Assembly: GCA_016716705.1 (NCBI GenBank)
Contig: JADJVF010000011.1
Span: 1 to 64,000 of the forward strand
Origin: Holophagales bacterium
Lineage (GTDB): Bacteria; Acidobacteriota; Thermoanaerobaculia; UBA5066
Length of the DNA stretch: 64,000 bases
Reading direction: 5' to 3'
The notes below the pieces were generated by a model that had not been told where the DNA came from, did not search any database, and saw only the letters and a list, made by a program, of their open reading frames with translations. Shown piece by piece: positions 45,649 to 54,371 of the stretch. The first letter of the stretch is position 1, and each line of letters opens with the position of its first letter. A program made the translations under genes and the position numbers.

Positions 45649-47612
45649 ATGCGGGTACGGCTGATCGTGTATTTCGGGGTGGTTCTTGCGGTGCTCCTCC
45701 TGGCCCTCATTCCGGGCGCGGCGGTCTCCCCCACGGGGTGGACCGTCGTCGCCTGGAACAACCTCGGGATGCACTGCATGGACGCCGACTTCAGCGTCTT
45801 CGCCATCCTGCCGCCCTACAACACGATCCAGGCGCACGTCGTCGACGCTTCCGGAAAGCTCGTGAAGAGCTCGTCGTCCGTCACGGTGACGTACGAGGCC
45901 GTCGCCGACCCGACCGGCTCCATCAACACGACGTCGCAGGGCAAGACGAACTTCTGGGACCACGTCGTGGCGCTGTTCGGCGCGTCGCTACCTGTCGACG
46001 CGGGGCTCGCGGGGAAGGACATGCCGGGGTCCTCGAACGCGCCAAAGCCGATGACGTTCGATGCCTCGAAGAACTGGTTCATCGCCGAGGGGATCCCGAT
46101 CACCCCGTACGACGACGCGGGGAACAAGAATCCCTACCCGATGATGAAGGTGACGGCCCGTGACACCTCGGGCAACGTCCTCTCGTCCACTCGCATCGTC
46201 CTTCCCGTCTCCGACGAGATGGACTGCCGGACCTGCCACGCCTCCGGCTCGCCCATCGACGCCCGGCCGGCCGCGGGCTGGGTCTTCGACCCGGACCCCG
46301 AGCGGGACTACCGCCTGAACGTCCTCCGGCTCCACGACGAGGCGGCCGCCTCGAGCCCGGCGTATGCGCCCGCCCTCGCGGCGGCCGGGTACGACCCAGC
46401 GGGCCTCTACGCCAATGTCACGGTCCGGGGAAAGCCGATCCTCTGCGCCGCGTGCCACGCCTCCGAGGCGCTCCCCGGCAGCGGCCAGGCCGGCATCCCG
46501 CCGCTCACCCAGGCCGTTCACGCCCGGCACGCGGGGGTCAACGACCCGACGAACGGGCAGCCCCTCGGCTCCTCCACGAACCGGTCGGCCTGCTACCGCT
46601 GCCACCCCGGCTCGGAGACGAAGTGCCTGCGCGGGGCGATGGGAGCGGCGACGGCGGCCGACGGCTCGATGCTCATGCAATGCCAGGACTGCCACGGCCT
46701 GATGGCGGCGGTCGGTGCGACGACGCGCACGGGCTGGTTCGACGAGCCCACCTGCCAGCAGTGCCACACCGGTACGGCGACGAAGAACTCCGGCCAGATC
46801 CGCTTCACGTCCGTCTTTGACGGGGACGGCAATCCCCGCGTCGCCGCCGACGCGCGCTTCGCGACGAACGTCGACACGCCCGCCGCGGGCCTCTCTCTCT
46901 ACCGGTTCTCGAAGGGGCACGGCGGCCTGCAGTGCGCGGCGTGCCACGGATCGACGCACGCGGAATACCCCTCCTCCCACGTGAACGACAACCTCCAGAG
47001 CCTCGACCTGCAGGGGCACGCGGGGACGATCGGCGAGTGCGCCGCCTGCCACGGCGGGAACGTCCCGCAGACCGTCTCCGGGGTCCTCACGGGATGCACC
47101 CGGTCGGCTCGTCGTGGGTCGACAGGCACGAAGACGCGGCCGAGGGCAGCCTCGCCTCCTGCCGCACCTGTCACGGCGCAGACGATCGCGGGACCGTCCT
47201 CTCTCGCGGGTTCGCCGAGCGGACCCTGAAGACGAGGGCCGGTACGAAGACCTTTGCCGCCGGCACGACGTTCGGCTGCTACACCTGCCACAACGGACCG
47301 GACGGCGAGGGGAACCCTCCGGGCGGTGGAACGCCGACCCCCACTCCGACCCCCCGCGTGACCGCGACGCCAGGTCCTACGACCACGCCGACCGTCAGGC
47401 CCACGAGGACCGCGACCCCGGGCTGGACTTCGACGCCCACCCGGACGCCGACCCGGACTCCGACCGTCCGGCCGACGAGGACACCGACGCCTACCCGCCC
47501 TCCGCGGTCGACCGCCACCCCCACGCCGACCCGCCGGCCGCGACACGACGGGGACAGCCCGCTCCCCGTGGGTGACCCGGGAGTCGCGGGACCGGTCCCG
47601 ATCCGGCGCTGA
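45649..47612 (+). CDS. Nonaheme c-type cytochrome with Thr/Pro-rich tail, frameshift near 47080-47083
   Basis: Starts at ATG 45649 with GGAGG at 45639-45643. An N-terminal hydrophobic segment (LIVYFGVVLAVLLLALIPG) is a signal peptide or anchor. The next region holds WTVVAWNNLGMHCMDADFS and LPPYNTIQAHVVD. Nine CXXCH motifs follow: CRTCH, CAACH, CYRCH, CQDCH, CQQCH, CAACH, CAACH and, after the frame break, CRTCH and CYTCH. The break is in a run of four G at 47080-47083; one more G restores TVSGG-PHGMHPVG. The C-terminus is a long T-P/R-rich tail. About 654 residues when repaired. Probably a secreted electron-transfer protein, located beside the octaheme protein. Confidence 0.87.
47333..47530 (+). 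repeat. Low-complexity Thr/Pro/Arg-coding repeat tail
   Basis: The DNA is made of degenerate ACCCC(C/G)AC(T/G)CC-type units coding T-P, T-P-T and T-R-T-P. It forms the C-terminal tail of the nonaheme cytochrome. It resembles a cell-wall-spanning or surface-attachment linker. Confidence 0.6.
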
Positions 47613-47633
47613 GGGCCTCTCTCCCGTCGTTTT

Positions 47634-47663
47634 CGCCGCGCTCAGCCGAAGCTGAGCGCGGCG
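47634..47663. other. 13-bp hairpin at the convergent end of two genes
   Basis: CGCCGCGCTCAGC and its exact complement enclose a CGAA loop. It covers the DUF1697 stop codon. No T run follows on either strand, so terminator activity is uncertain. Confidence 0.45.
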
Positions 47664-48211
47664 AGAACGAGGCAGGCCGACAGCCGGGCGGCGATGGCCC
47701 GGACGGTGGTGAGGTTCCGGAACGTGGCGCGCAGCCCGAGCGCCTTCTCGAGCTTCCCTCCCGAGAAGTCCGAGTCGGACGAGCGGATGCGGCAGAGCCA
47801 CCAGACTTCGCGCCCGCTCACCGCGAGCTCGTCGGTCGGCGTCCGGAACCCGTGGACGAGGGCATGCTGTTCGGGGCTCGGCGGTTCCTTCAGGAACCCG
47901 ACGTAGACCCCCTGGGCCTCGCCGACGTCCTCGGCGGCGAACGGCTCGTGCGCGGCGACGGCCGAGAGCTCGGCGGGCGTGCGGAGGAACGTCGCCACCT
48001 CCCAGCCGAGCGCCGCCTCCAGCCTCTTCTCGATCTTCGCCTCGAGCGTCGCGGCCCGTCCCCGTCCCGCCGTGAAGAGGACGTTCCCGCTCGCGATGTG
48101 GGTCGAGACGCCCGTGAAGCCGGTCTCCTCGAAGAGCTGCCGCAGCCTCTCCATCTTCACGACGCGGCCGCCGACGTTCACGGCGCGGAGGAAGGCGGCG
48201 TACCGGGGCAC
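47642..48211 (-). CDS. DUF1697 family protein
   Basis: 189 residues from GTG 48211. The family start (M-P-R-Y-A-A-F-L-R-A-V-N-V-G-G) is present, then KMERLRQLFEETGF, ASGNVLF and F-L-R-T-P-A-E-L, then W-W-L-C-R. DUF1697 is a widespread single-domain family of unknown function. The promoter has a perfect TATAAT exactly 6 nt before the start and no Shine-Dalgarno, the clearest leaderless candidate in the window. The last ~15 residues are hydrophobic and unusual for the family. Confidence 0.88.
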   Translation of the reverse strand: MPRYAAFLRAVNVGGRVVKMERLRQLFEETGFTGVSTHIASGNVLFTAGRGRAATLEAKIEKRLEAALGWEVATFLRTPAELSAVAAHEPFAAEDVGEAQGVYVGFLKEPPSPEQHALVHGFRTPTDELAVSGREVWWLCRIRSSDSDFSGGKLEKALGLRATFRNLTTVRAIAARLSACLVLAALSFG

Positions 48212-48217
48212 GGCCCG

Positions 48218-48223
48218 ATTATA
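48218..48223 (-). promoter_or_regulatory. Perfect -10 TATAAT, 6 nt before the DUF1697 start
   Basis: The minus strand reads TATAAT-CGGGCC-GTG. This is a full consensus -10 at leaderless spacing. Confidence 0.6.
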
Positions 48224-48265
48224 GGGTCAGGTCTTGATTTTCTATTACAGCGCCTGGTTTCCGCA

Positions 48266-48988
48266 TCAGCCCGCGGCGCCGAAGAGCATCCCTGCCGCCG
48301 CCGTGACCGCCATGGCGACCGCCCCCCAGAACGTGACCCGTCCCGAGCCGACGAGGACGGAGGCTCCGCCGACCCGGGCCGCGAGGGCGCCAAGCCCCGC
48401 CAGGAGAACGAGAGTCGTGCCGACCATGACGGGGACGAGCTGGGCCCGCGGAACCAGGGCGACCGTGAGGACGGGAAGGGCGGCCCCCACCGCGAAGCTC
48501 GCGGCGGAGGCGAGCGCAGCCTGGAGCGGCCGGGCGGCGGTGAGGTCGTGGATCCCGAGCTCGTCGCGGGCGTGCGCGCCGAGGGCGTCGTGCGCCATGA
48601 GCTGCTCGGCGACCCGGGCGGCCAGCTCGGAGTCGAGGCCGCGGGCGACGTAGATGCCGGCCAGCTCGGCGCGCTCCCCGTGCTCGTCGGTGGCCAGCTC
48701 GCCGCGCTCGCGCTCGAGATCGGCCCGCTCCGTGTCGGACTGGGAGCTGACCGAGACGTACTCGCCGGCCGCCATCGACATCGCGCCGGCCAGGAGGCCG
48801 GCGACGGCCGAGACGATGATCGATTGGGGAGCGGCCCCGGCCGCGGCGACGCCGACGACGAGGCTGGCGGTGGAGATGAGTCCGTCGTTCGCCCCGAGGA
48901 CGGAGGCGCGGAGCCATCCGATGCGGTCGCTTCGGTGAAGCTCGCGGTGGCGCGAATACCGGGCCGGTGTGAAGGACGAGGCGTGCAT
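48266..48988 (-). CDS. VIT1/CCC1-family iron or manganese transporter
   Basis: 240 residues from ATG 48988. The N-terminal HRSDRIGWLRASVLGANDGLISTASLVVGVAAAG is the VIT1/CCC1 signature. MSMAAGEYVSVSSQSDTERAD follows at the end of the second membrane segment. A hydrophilic Glu-rich loop then precedes three more membrane segments. Members move Fe2+ or Mn2+ out of the cytoplasm. TATCGT lies exactly 6 nt before the ATG. The divergent neighbour is a SLC13-type transporter. Confidence 0.88.
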   Translation of the reverse strand: MHASSFTPARYSRHRELHRSDRIGWLRASVLGANDGLISTASLVVGVAAAGAAPQSIIVSAVAGLLAGAMSMAAGEYVSVSSQSDTERADLERERGELATDEHGERAELAGIYVARGLDSELAARVAEQLMAHDALGAHARDELGIHDLTAARPLQAALASAASFAVGAALPVLTVALVPRAQLVPVMVGTTLVLLAGLGALAARVGGASVLVGSGRVTFWGAVAMAVTAAAGMLFGAAG

Positions 48989-48994
48989 CCCCCG

Positions 48995-49000
48995 ACGATA
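48995..49000 (-). promoter_or_regulatory. -10-like hexamer TATCGT, 6 nt before the VIT transporter start
   Basis: The minus strand reads TATCGT-N6-ATG with no Shine-Dalgarno site. Confidence 0.45.
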
Positions 49001-49032
49001 GCGCTGTTCGGGGGCTAGACTTCTCCTCGACG

Positions 49033-50559
49033 GTGCCGGCGTTCACGCCTTCTCCCTCGTCCGATCCCCCGGAGGGACGTCTCTCCGAGACGGAGCTGCG
49101 CTTCGAGAGACGACGCAGGAAGGCAGGGCTCGTCCTCGGCCCGGTCGCGTTCGCCCTGCTCCTCGCCTTTCCTCCGCCGAGCCTCGGGTCCGGGGCCGGT
49201 TGGCTCCTCGCGGTCGTCGCCTGGGTCCTCGTCTGGTGGATTACCGAGGCCGTCCCGCTGCCGGTGACGGCAGTCCTCGGGCCGGCCCTCACCGTCGTCC
49301 TCGGAGTCGTTCCAGTCCGGGAGGCGTTCGCGCCGTTCGGCGATCCCATCATCTTCCTGTTCCTGGGCTCGTTCCTCCTGGCCCGGGCGATGAGCGCGCA
49401 CGGCCTCGACCGGCGCCTCGCGCGGGCGGTTCTGGCGATCCCGGCCGCGAGCTCTTCCCCGCGAAGGGTCGTCTGGACGTTCGCGGCGCTCGCCGCGGTC
49501 CTATCGATGTGGGTGTCCAACTCCGCCACGACGGCCATGCTCTTTCCCATCGCGCTCGGGGTGCTCGGGACGATGGACGGGGAGAGGGGACGGTCGACGC
49601 CCCTCGCGCGGTCGCTCCTGCTGGCGTGCGCCTACGGCGCCTCGGTGGGTGGCATCGGGACGCCCGTGGGCTCTCCCCCGAACCTGGTCGCCATCGGGCA
49701 GCTCTCGTCCCTGGCCGGAATCCGGGTCGGGTTCGTGCCGTGGCTCCTCGTCGCCTTCCCCGTGATGCTGGCGATGATCGGCGTCGCGGCCCTGGTCCTG
49801 GGCGTGCCGCTCCGGGGTGTCGGGGCGACCGGGCGGACGGGGCCGGCACTCCCGGCACCCGCCGCGCCCGCGGGGGCGATGACCGCCGGAGAGCGAAGCG
49901 TCACTGCCGCGTTTCTCTTCACCGTCGCGCTCTGGGTGGCTCCGGGAATCGTGTCGCTCTTCCTCGGCTCCGGCCATCCGGTGTCGACCGCGCTCGGCCG
50001 CGCGCTCCCCGAGGGGGCGGTCGCGGTTCTCGGGGCGGCCCTCCTGTTCGTCCTGCCGGGCGGTGGAAGCGAGCGCCGGTGCGCGCTCACCTGGGGCGAG
50101 GCGACACAGATCGACTGGGGAACGCTTCTCCTTTTCGGCGGAGGGCTCTCGCTGGGCGGCGCGATGTTCCGCCTGGGCCTCTCGGAGGCCCTCGGGCACG
50201 GCCTCGTTTCGGCGACCGGCGTCTCGTCGACGGTGGGTCTGACCATCGTCTTCACCGTCTTTTCCATCTTCTTCACCGAGGTCACCTCGAACACGGCGGC
50301 CGCCACGATGCTCATTCCCCTGGCCATCGCGAGCGCGCAGGCCGCGGGCGCCTCTCCGCTCGAGCCGGCCCTCGGCTGCGCCCTCGGTTGCAGCATGGCC
50401 TTCATGCTCCCCGTGGCGACGCCGCCGAACGCGATCGTCTACGGCTCAGGCCTCGTCCCCATCGGCACGATGGCGCGCGCCGGCATGTGGATGAACCTCG
50501 CCGCCTGCGTCGTCATCCCGGCCGGCGTTCTGATCCTGGTGCCGCTCGTCCTGAAGTAG
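49033..50559 (+). CDS. SLC13/DASS-family sodium:anion symporter
   Basis: 508 residues from GTG 49033, with TAGACT at 49016-49021. About 11-12 membrane helices. Both S-N-T-type motifs that bind sodium and carboxylate are present: MWVSNSATTAMLFP in the first half and TEVTSNTAAATMLIP in the second. G-T-P-V-G-S-P-P-N-L and MLPVATPPNAIVYGSG are further family marks. It imports C4-dicarboxylates, citrate or a related anion with sodium. The substrate cannot be assigned. It is 9 bases from the convergent glutaminase gene. Confidence 0.9.
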   Translation: MPAFTPSPSSDPPEGRLSETELRFERRRRKAGLVLGPVAFALLLAFPPPSLGSGAGWLLAVVAWVLVWWITEAVPLPVTAVLGPALTVVLGVVPVREAFAPFGDPIIFLFLGSFLLARAMSAHGLDRRLARAVLAIPAASSSPRRVVWTFAALAAVLSMWVSNSATTAMLFPIALGVLGTMDGERGRSTPLARSLLLACAYGASVGGIGTPVGSPPNLVAIGQLSSLAGIRVGFVPWLLVAFPVMLAMIGVAALVLGVPLRGVGATGRTGPALPAPAAPAGAMTAGERSVTAAFLFTVALWVAPGIVSLFLGSGHPVSTALGRALPEGAVAVLGAALLFVLPGGGSERRCALTWGEATQIDWGTLLLFGGGLSLGGAMFRLGLSEALGHGLVSATGVSSTVGLTIVFTVFSIFFTEVTSNTAAATMLIPLAIASAQAAGASPLEPALGCALGCSMAFMLPVATPPNAIVYGSGLVPIGTMARAGMWMNLAACVVIPAGVLILVPLVLK

Positions 50560-50568
50560 ACGTCCGCC

Positions 50569-51480
50569 TCAGAAGATCGACAGCGCCGTCTTCGTCGTCA
50601 GCAGCTCGAGCGCCATCGTCCCGGCGAGCGAGTTCCCTTTCTCGCTCAGGCACGGCGACCAGACGGCCGCCACGAACCGGCCGGGCATCACGGCCACCAC
50701 TCCGCCTCCCACGCCGCTCTTGGCCGGGAGGCCGACGCGGTAGGCGTAGTCGCCCGCCTCGTCGTAGACGCCGCAGGTCAGCATCACGGAGTTCACCCGT
50801 TTCACCTGACGCGCCGTGGCGACCTGCTCGCCGCCGGCAGAGAGCCCGGACGTGGCCAGGTACTGGAAGGCGGCGGCCAGCTCGGCGCAGCTCATCGAGA
50901 GGGAGCAGAGGAGGAAGTAGGCGTCGAGGACCCGGTCCGGGTCGTTCCTCAGGTTCCCGAACGACTTGAGGAAATGGGCGAGCGCGCGATTCCGGTGTCC
51001 CGTGGCCCGTTCCGCCTCGGCGACCGAGGTGTCGTAGCCGACGGAGGGGTTCGCAGAGGCGCGGCGGACGAAGTCGAGGACGAGGTCCTGCCCCTGGGCC
51101 TGATGGCTCAGGACCATGTCCAGAACGACGAGCGCGCCCGCGTTGATGAACGGGTTTCTCGGAATTCCGTGCTCGACCTCGAGCTGGACGAGCGAGTTGA
51201 ACGCCGTGCCGGACGGCTCGCGGCCGACCCGCTCCCAGACGGTATCCCCTTCCAGCCGCATCGCGAGCGTCAGGCTGAAGACCTTGGCGATGCTCTGGAT
51301 CGAGAAGCGCTCCTCAGCGTCCCCGACGGAGAAGACCTCGCTGCCGATCGTTCGGACGACCATTCCGAAACGGCCGCGCGGAACGTCGGCCAGCGGGGGG
51401 ATGTAGTCGGCGATGCGGCCCCGCCCGACGAGCGGCCTCACCTCGTCGGCGATCTCCCGGAGGGTACGCTGGTAGTCCAC
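50569..51480 (-). CDS. glsA: Glutaminase A
   Basis: 303 residues from GTG 51480. The serine-dependent beta-lactamase-like fold is shown by FSIQSIAKVFSL (S-x-x-K), then NPFINAGALVVLDM, GYDTSVAEAERATGHRN and SGVGGGVVAVMPG. It hydrolyses glutamine to glutamate and ammonia. Length is normal. The gene is monocistronic; TAACAT lies 6 nt before the start. Confidence 0.94.
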   Translation of the reverse strand: MDYQRTLREIADEVRPLVGRGRIADYIPPLADVPRGRFGMVVRTIGSEVFSVGDAEERFSIQSIAKVFSLTLAMRLEGDTVWERVGREPSGTAFNSLVQLEVEHGIPRNPFINAGALVVLDMVLSHQAQGQDLVLDFVRRASANPSVGYDTSVAEAERATGHRNRALAHFLKSFGNLRNDPDRVLDAYFLLCSLSMSCAELAAAFQYLATSGLSAGGEQVATARQVKRVNSVMLTCGVYDEAGDYAYRVGLPAKSGVGGGVVAVMPGRFVAAVWSPCLSEKGNSLAGTMALELLTTKTALSIF

Positions 51481-51486
51481 GACCCA

Positions 51487-51492
51487 ATGTTA
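51487..51492 (-). promoter_or_regulatory. -10-like hexamer TAACAT, 6 nt before the glutaminase start
   Basis: The minus strand reads TAACAT-N6-GTG with no Shine-Dalgarno site. Confidence 0.45.
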
Positions 51493-51625
51493 CCGGCGTG
51501 GCGAGGGCGGAGCCGGCGGAGATGCCAGAAACGAGCGTCACCGGCTGATCCGGACCGATGGGAAGAGACTGCGGAATCTCCGGCTCCCTCCTTTCCCTTG
51601 ACTTGCGCCCAGCGCCGACCCACAT

Positions 51626-51646
51626 TAGTAGTTGCTGTGGCTACTA
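51626..51646. promoter_or_regulatory. Inverted repeat overlapping the TrmB-type regulator start
   Basis: TAGTAG (51626-51631) and CTACTA (51641-51646) flank nine bases that contain the GTG start at 51637. A -35-like TTGACT is at 51598-51603. The position fits an autoregulatory operator. Confidence 0.45.
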
Positions 51647-52509
51647 CTAGTGACGACAATTTGTCTAAGGCACTGCAGGGGCTTGGTTTCTCAGAGATCG
51701 AGGCGCTCGTTTACGCCTTCCTGGTGGGGAGGGAACCCGCCACCGGCTACCGCATCAGCCACGGCATCGGCAAACCGACGGCGAATAGCTACAAGGCCAT
51801 TGCGTCGCTGGTTCAGCAAGGAGCGGTGCAGGTGGACGAGGGCGGGAACAGGCTGATCCGGGCCGTCCCTCCCGACGAATTTCTCGCGGGCTTCGAGCGC
51901 CGCGCCAGGGAGAAGCGCGAGGCCGCCCGTGCCGCACTCGCCGATCGGAGCGTCGACGTCGCGGACGACCGGGTCTACACCCTTCGCGGCCGCGACCAGG
52001 TCCTCGAGCGCGCCCGGGCGATGCTGGGACGGGCGCGGGAGATCGTCCTCGGCGACCTTTTTCCGGGTCCGCTCGAGGCGCTCGCCGCCGATCTTGCCGC
52101 CGCCGCCGCGCGCGGCGTGCGCGTCGTCGTGAAGGTCTACTCCCCGCTCGACGTCCCGGGAGTCGCGGAGGTGCCGGAGGCCGACGCGGCACGGGCTCTG
52201 TCCGGGTGGCCCGGCCAGCAGCTCTCTCTCGTCGTCGACGCCGACGAGCATCTCCTCGCCCTGTTCGATGCCACCCTCGCGAACGTCCACCAGGCGGTCT
52301 GGAGCCGCAGCACCTTTCTCTCGTGTCTCCACCACAACCACGTCGCCATGGAGATCCTCCACACGGCCTGGAAGGGGCGAGGCTCCCTCGCCGGTGCCGA
52401 CTCCCTCGTCGGCATATCGCTCCTTTCGAGTCGGCCCGCGGGCCTGCGCCGCCTTCAGAAGCTCACCGGTGGAGCCATTTCCCCGGAACCCGATGGAGAA
52501 GACAGATGA
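51637..52509 (+). CDS. TrmB-family transcriptional regulator
   Basis: 290 residues from GTG 51637. The N-terminal winged helix reads ALQGLGFSEIEALVYAFLVG, then YRISHGIGKPTANSYKAIASL, the TrmB domain. The rest contains a PLD-like regulatory part (RAREIVLGDLFPGPLEAL, then RGVRVVVKVY). TrmB regulators, most common in archaea, bind sugars and control sugar-related genes. The next gene starts within its stop (ATGA), so the two are made together. The local base composition at the start is richer in AT than nearby DNA. Confidence 0.8.
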   Translation: MATTSDDNLSKALQGLGFSEIEALVYAFLVGREPATGYRISHGIGKPTANSYKAIASLVQQGAVQVDEGGNRLIRAVPPDEFLAGFERRAREKREAARAALADRSVDVADDRVYTLRGRDQVLERARAMLGRAREIVLGDLFPGPLEALAADLAAAAARGVRVVVKVYSPLDVPGVAEVPEADAARALSGWPGQQLSLVVDADEHLLALFDATLANVHQAVWSRSTFLSCLHHNHVAMEILHTAWKGRGSLAGADSLVGISLLSSRPAGLRRLQKLTGGAISPEPDGEDR

Positions 52510-54371
52510 ACCACGCATCCGCCCGCATACACCGGCCCCTCGCCTTCCTCGTCGGCGTGGCCACGCTGCTCGGCTCGCCGGCGCCCGCCGCGGAGCCCGC
52601 GGTTCCGCACGACGTCGCAGCCCTCATCGAAAAGCACGTCGGGTGGCTCGGCGGGTGGGAGGCCCTCGGCGCCGTTCGGGACCTGACCCTCGCCGGGACG
52701 ATCCGGGTCTCGGGTCTTTCGGGCCCCCTCGCCGTCCGCACGCGCCGCGACGGGAAGCAGAGGACGGAGGTCGACCTGAAGGTCATGAAGGGTGTCGAGG
52801 CGCTCGCCGGCGGCGGCGGCTGGGAGCAGAACGCGAGCGGGCAGGTGGAGGAGATGGGGCACGACAAGGCCGCCTCCGAGCGCCGCGCTCTCGACCGCAC
52901 CTTCGGCCGGCACTTTCGCGGTGACGGGGTGATCACGAGCCTTGCAAGCCGTGAGGAGAAGGGCGGGCGAGCGTGGACGGTCGTTCGCTTCTCCTACCCC
53001 GACGGAGATACGTACGACCTGCTCGTCGATCCGGAGACGGGAGAGTCGACGTGGTCGCGGTCCGTAGCCGACGGCCGGACGACCTGGACGAAGCTCTCCG
53101 ACTTCCGGGTCGTGAACGGCCTCCGGTTCCCGTTCCGCCAGGAGACGGAAGGCGAAACGGCGCGTCAGGCGCAGACGGTGTCGTGGGAGAAGGTGACGGT
53201 CAATGCCGGTCTCGACGACGACCTCTTCGCGCGGCCGTCCACGGGCGCCTCGGTCGTTCGCCTTCCCTCGGGCCGGAATGCGACCGAGTGGCTCGCGGTC
53301 GACCTCTACCAGAAGCGCTGGGTCTATCTCCGCGGCGAGGTCAACGGCGTTGCCACCGACATCGTCCTCGATTCGGGCGCGGGAATGACCGTTCTCGACA
53401 GCGCGCTCGCGAAGAAGCTGGGGCTCCGCGTCGAGGGAGAGCTCGAAGCGCGGGGCACCGGGGGGAACGTCGGCGCCGGAATCGTCTCGGGGGTGACGGT
53501 GAAGCTCGCGGGGATGGAGATCGGCCCGCTCTCGGCGGCCGTCATCGACCTCGCCGGCGTGGGGAAGCGGGTCGGCCGGCCCCTTCCGCTCATCCTCGGC
53601 AAGGAGCTCTTCCACGCCCTCGTCGTCGACCTCGACTACCCCGGCTCGCGCATCCGCTTCCTCGACGCCGCGACGTTCCGCTACGACGGCCCCGGACGGA
53701 AGCTCGACCTCATCCCCGCCGAAGACGGCCACAAGAGCCTGAAGCTCGCCATCGAGGGAGGCGAGCCGGTCGTCGTGGGCCTCGACACGGGGCAGGGAGG
53801 CGCCCTCTCGGTCTATCGGCACTACGCCGACGAGCGGGGCTTCCTCTCGGGCCGTCCCGTTTCCGAGCGGCGATCCGGCGGCGTCGGCGGCGCCACGACG
53901 ATGAAGGTCGCGACCCTGCGCTCGGTGACGATCGCGGGGTACGAGCTTCGGAACGTGCCGTCCGCCTTCCAGGCGAGCGACGTCCGCGGCGCGTTCGACA
54001 CGAAGCGGCAGGAAGGGAACCTCGGCGCGGGCGTCCTTTCGCGATTCCGCGTCGTCTTCGACTACTCCCGCTCCTGCCTCTGGCTCGAGCCCGGCCCGGC
54101 CCTCGGCGCGCCGTTCCCGAAAGACAAGAGCGGTCTCGCCCTCCAGTGGGCCGAAGGGGTCCTCACGGTGGAATTCGTCGCGCCCGCAAGCCCGGCCGCC
54201 GAGGCCGGCTGGAAGGAGGGCGAACGCCTCGCCGCCCTCGATGGCAAGCCTGCCGGCGAGGACTGGTGGAAGACCTTTACCGGGTGGGCAGAGGCGAAGG
54301 CGGGTACGGAGGTTCGACTCACCCTGGCGGACGGGACGGAGCGGAAGCTGGTGCTGAAGGAGTACTACTGA
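52506..54371 (+). CDS. Secreted two-lobed aspartic protease with C-terminal PDZ domain
   Basis: 621 residues from ATG 52506 (ATGA overlap with the regulator). A signal peptide is followed by a beta-rich N-terminal domain of about 250 residues. Two retropepsin-like lobes follow, each with one catalytic motif: DIVLDSGAGMTVLD and VVGLDTGQGGALSVY. Both lobes end in a hydrophobic-hydrophobic-Gly-type strand (LILGKELF and LGAGVLSRF). The last ~85 residues form a PDZ domain (WAEGVLTVEFVAPASPAAEA). It is probably a periplasmic or secreted protease whose two lobes together make a pepsin-like site. The substrate is unknown; protease activity is inferred from the DSG/DTG pair. Confidence 0.78.
   Translation: MNHASARIHRPLAFLVGVATLLGSPAPAAEPAVPHDVAALIEKHVGWLGGWEALGAVRDLTLAGTIRVSGLSGPLAVRTRRDGKQRTEVDLKVMKGVEALAGGGGWEQNASGQVEEMGHDKAASERRALDRTFGRHFRGDGVITSLASREEKGGRAWTVVRFSYPDGDTYDLLVDPETGESTWSRSVADGRTTWTKLSDFRVVNGLRFPFRQETEGETARQAQTVSWEKVTVNAGLDDDLFARPSTGASVVRLPSGRNATEWLAVDLYQKRWVYLRGEVNGVATDIVLDSGAGMTVLDSALAKKLGLRVEGELEARGTGGNVGAGIVSGVTVKLAGMEIGPLSAAVIDLAGVGKRVGRPLPLILGKELFHALVVDLDYPGSRIRFLDAATFRYDGPGRKLDLIPAEDGHKSLKLAIEGGEPVVVGLDTGQGGALSVYRHYADERGFLSGRPVSERRSGGVGGATTMKVATLRSVTIAGYELRNVPSAFQASDVRGAFDTKRQEGNLGAGVLSRFRVVFDYSRSCLWLEPGPALGAPFPKDKSGLALQWAEGVLTVEFVAPASPAAEAGWKEGERLAALDGKPAGEDWWKTFTGWAEAKAGTEVRLTLADGTERKLVLKEYY

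Noticed and set aside
47279..47524. Val/Gly-rich minus-strand ORF
   Set aside because: It is the complement of the Thr/Pro repeat tail and has no independent coding signal.
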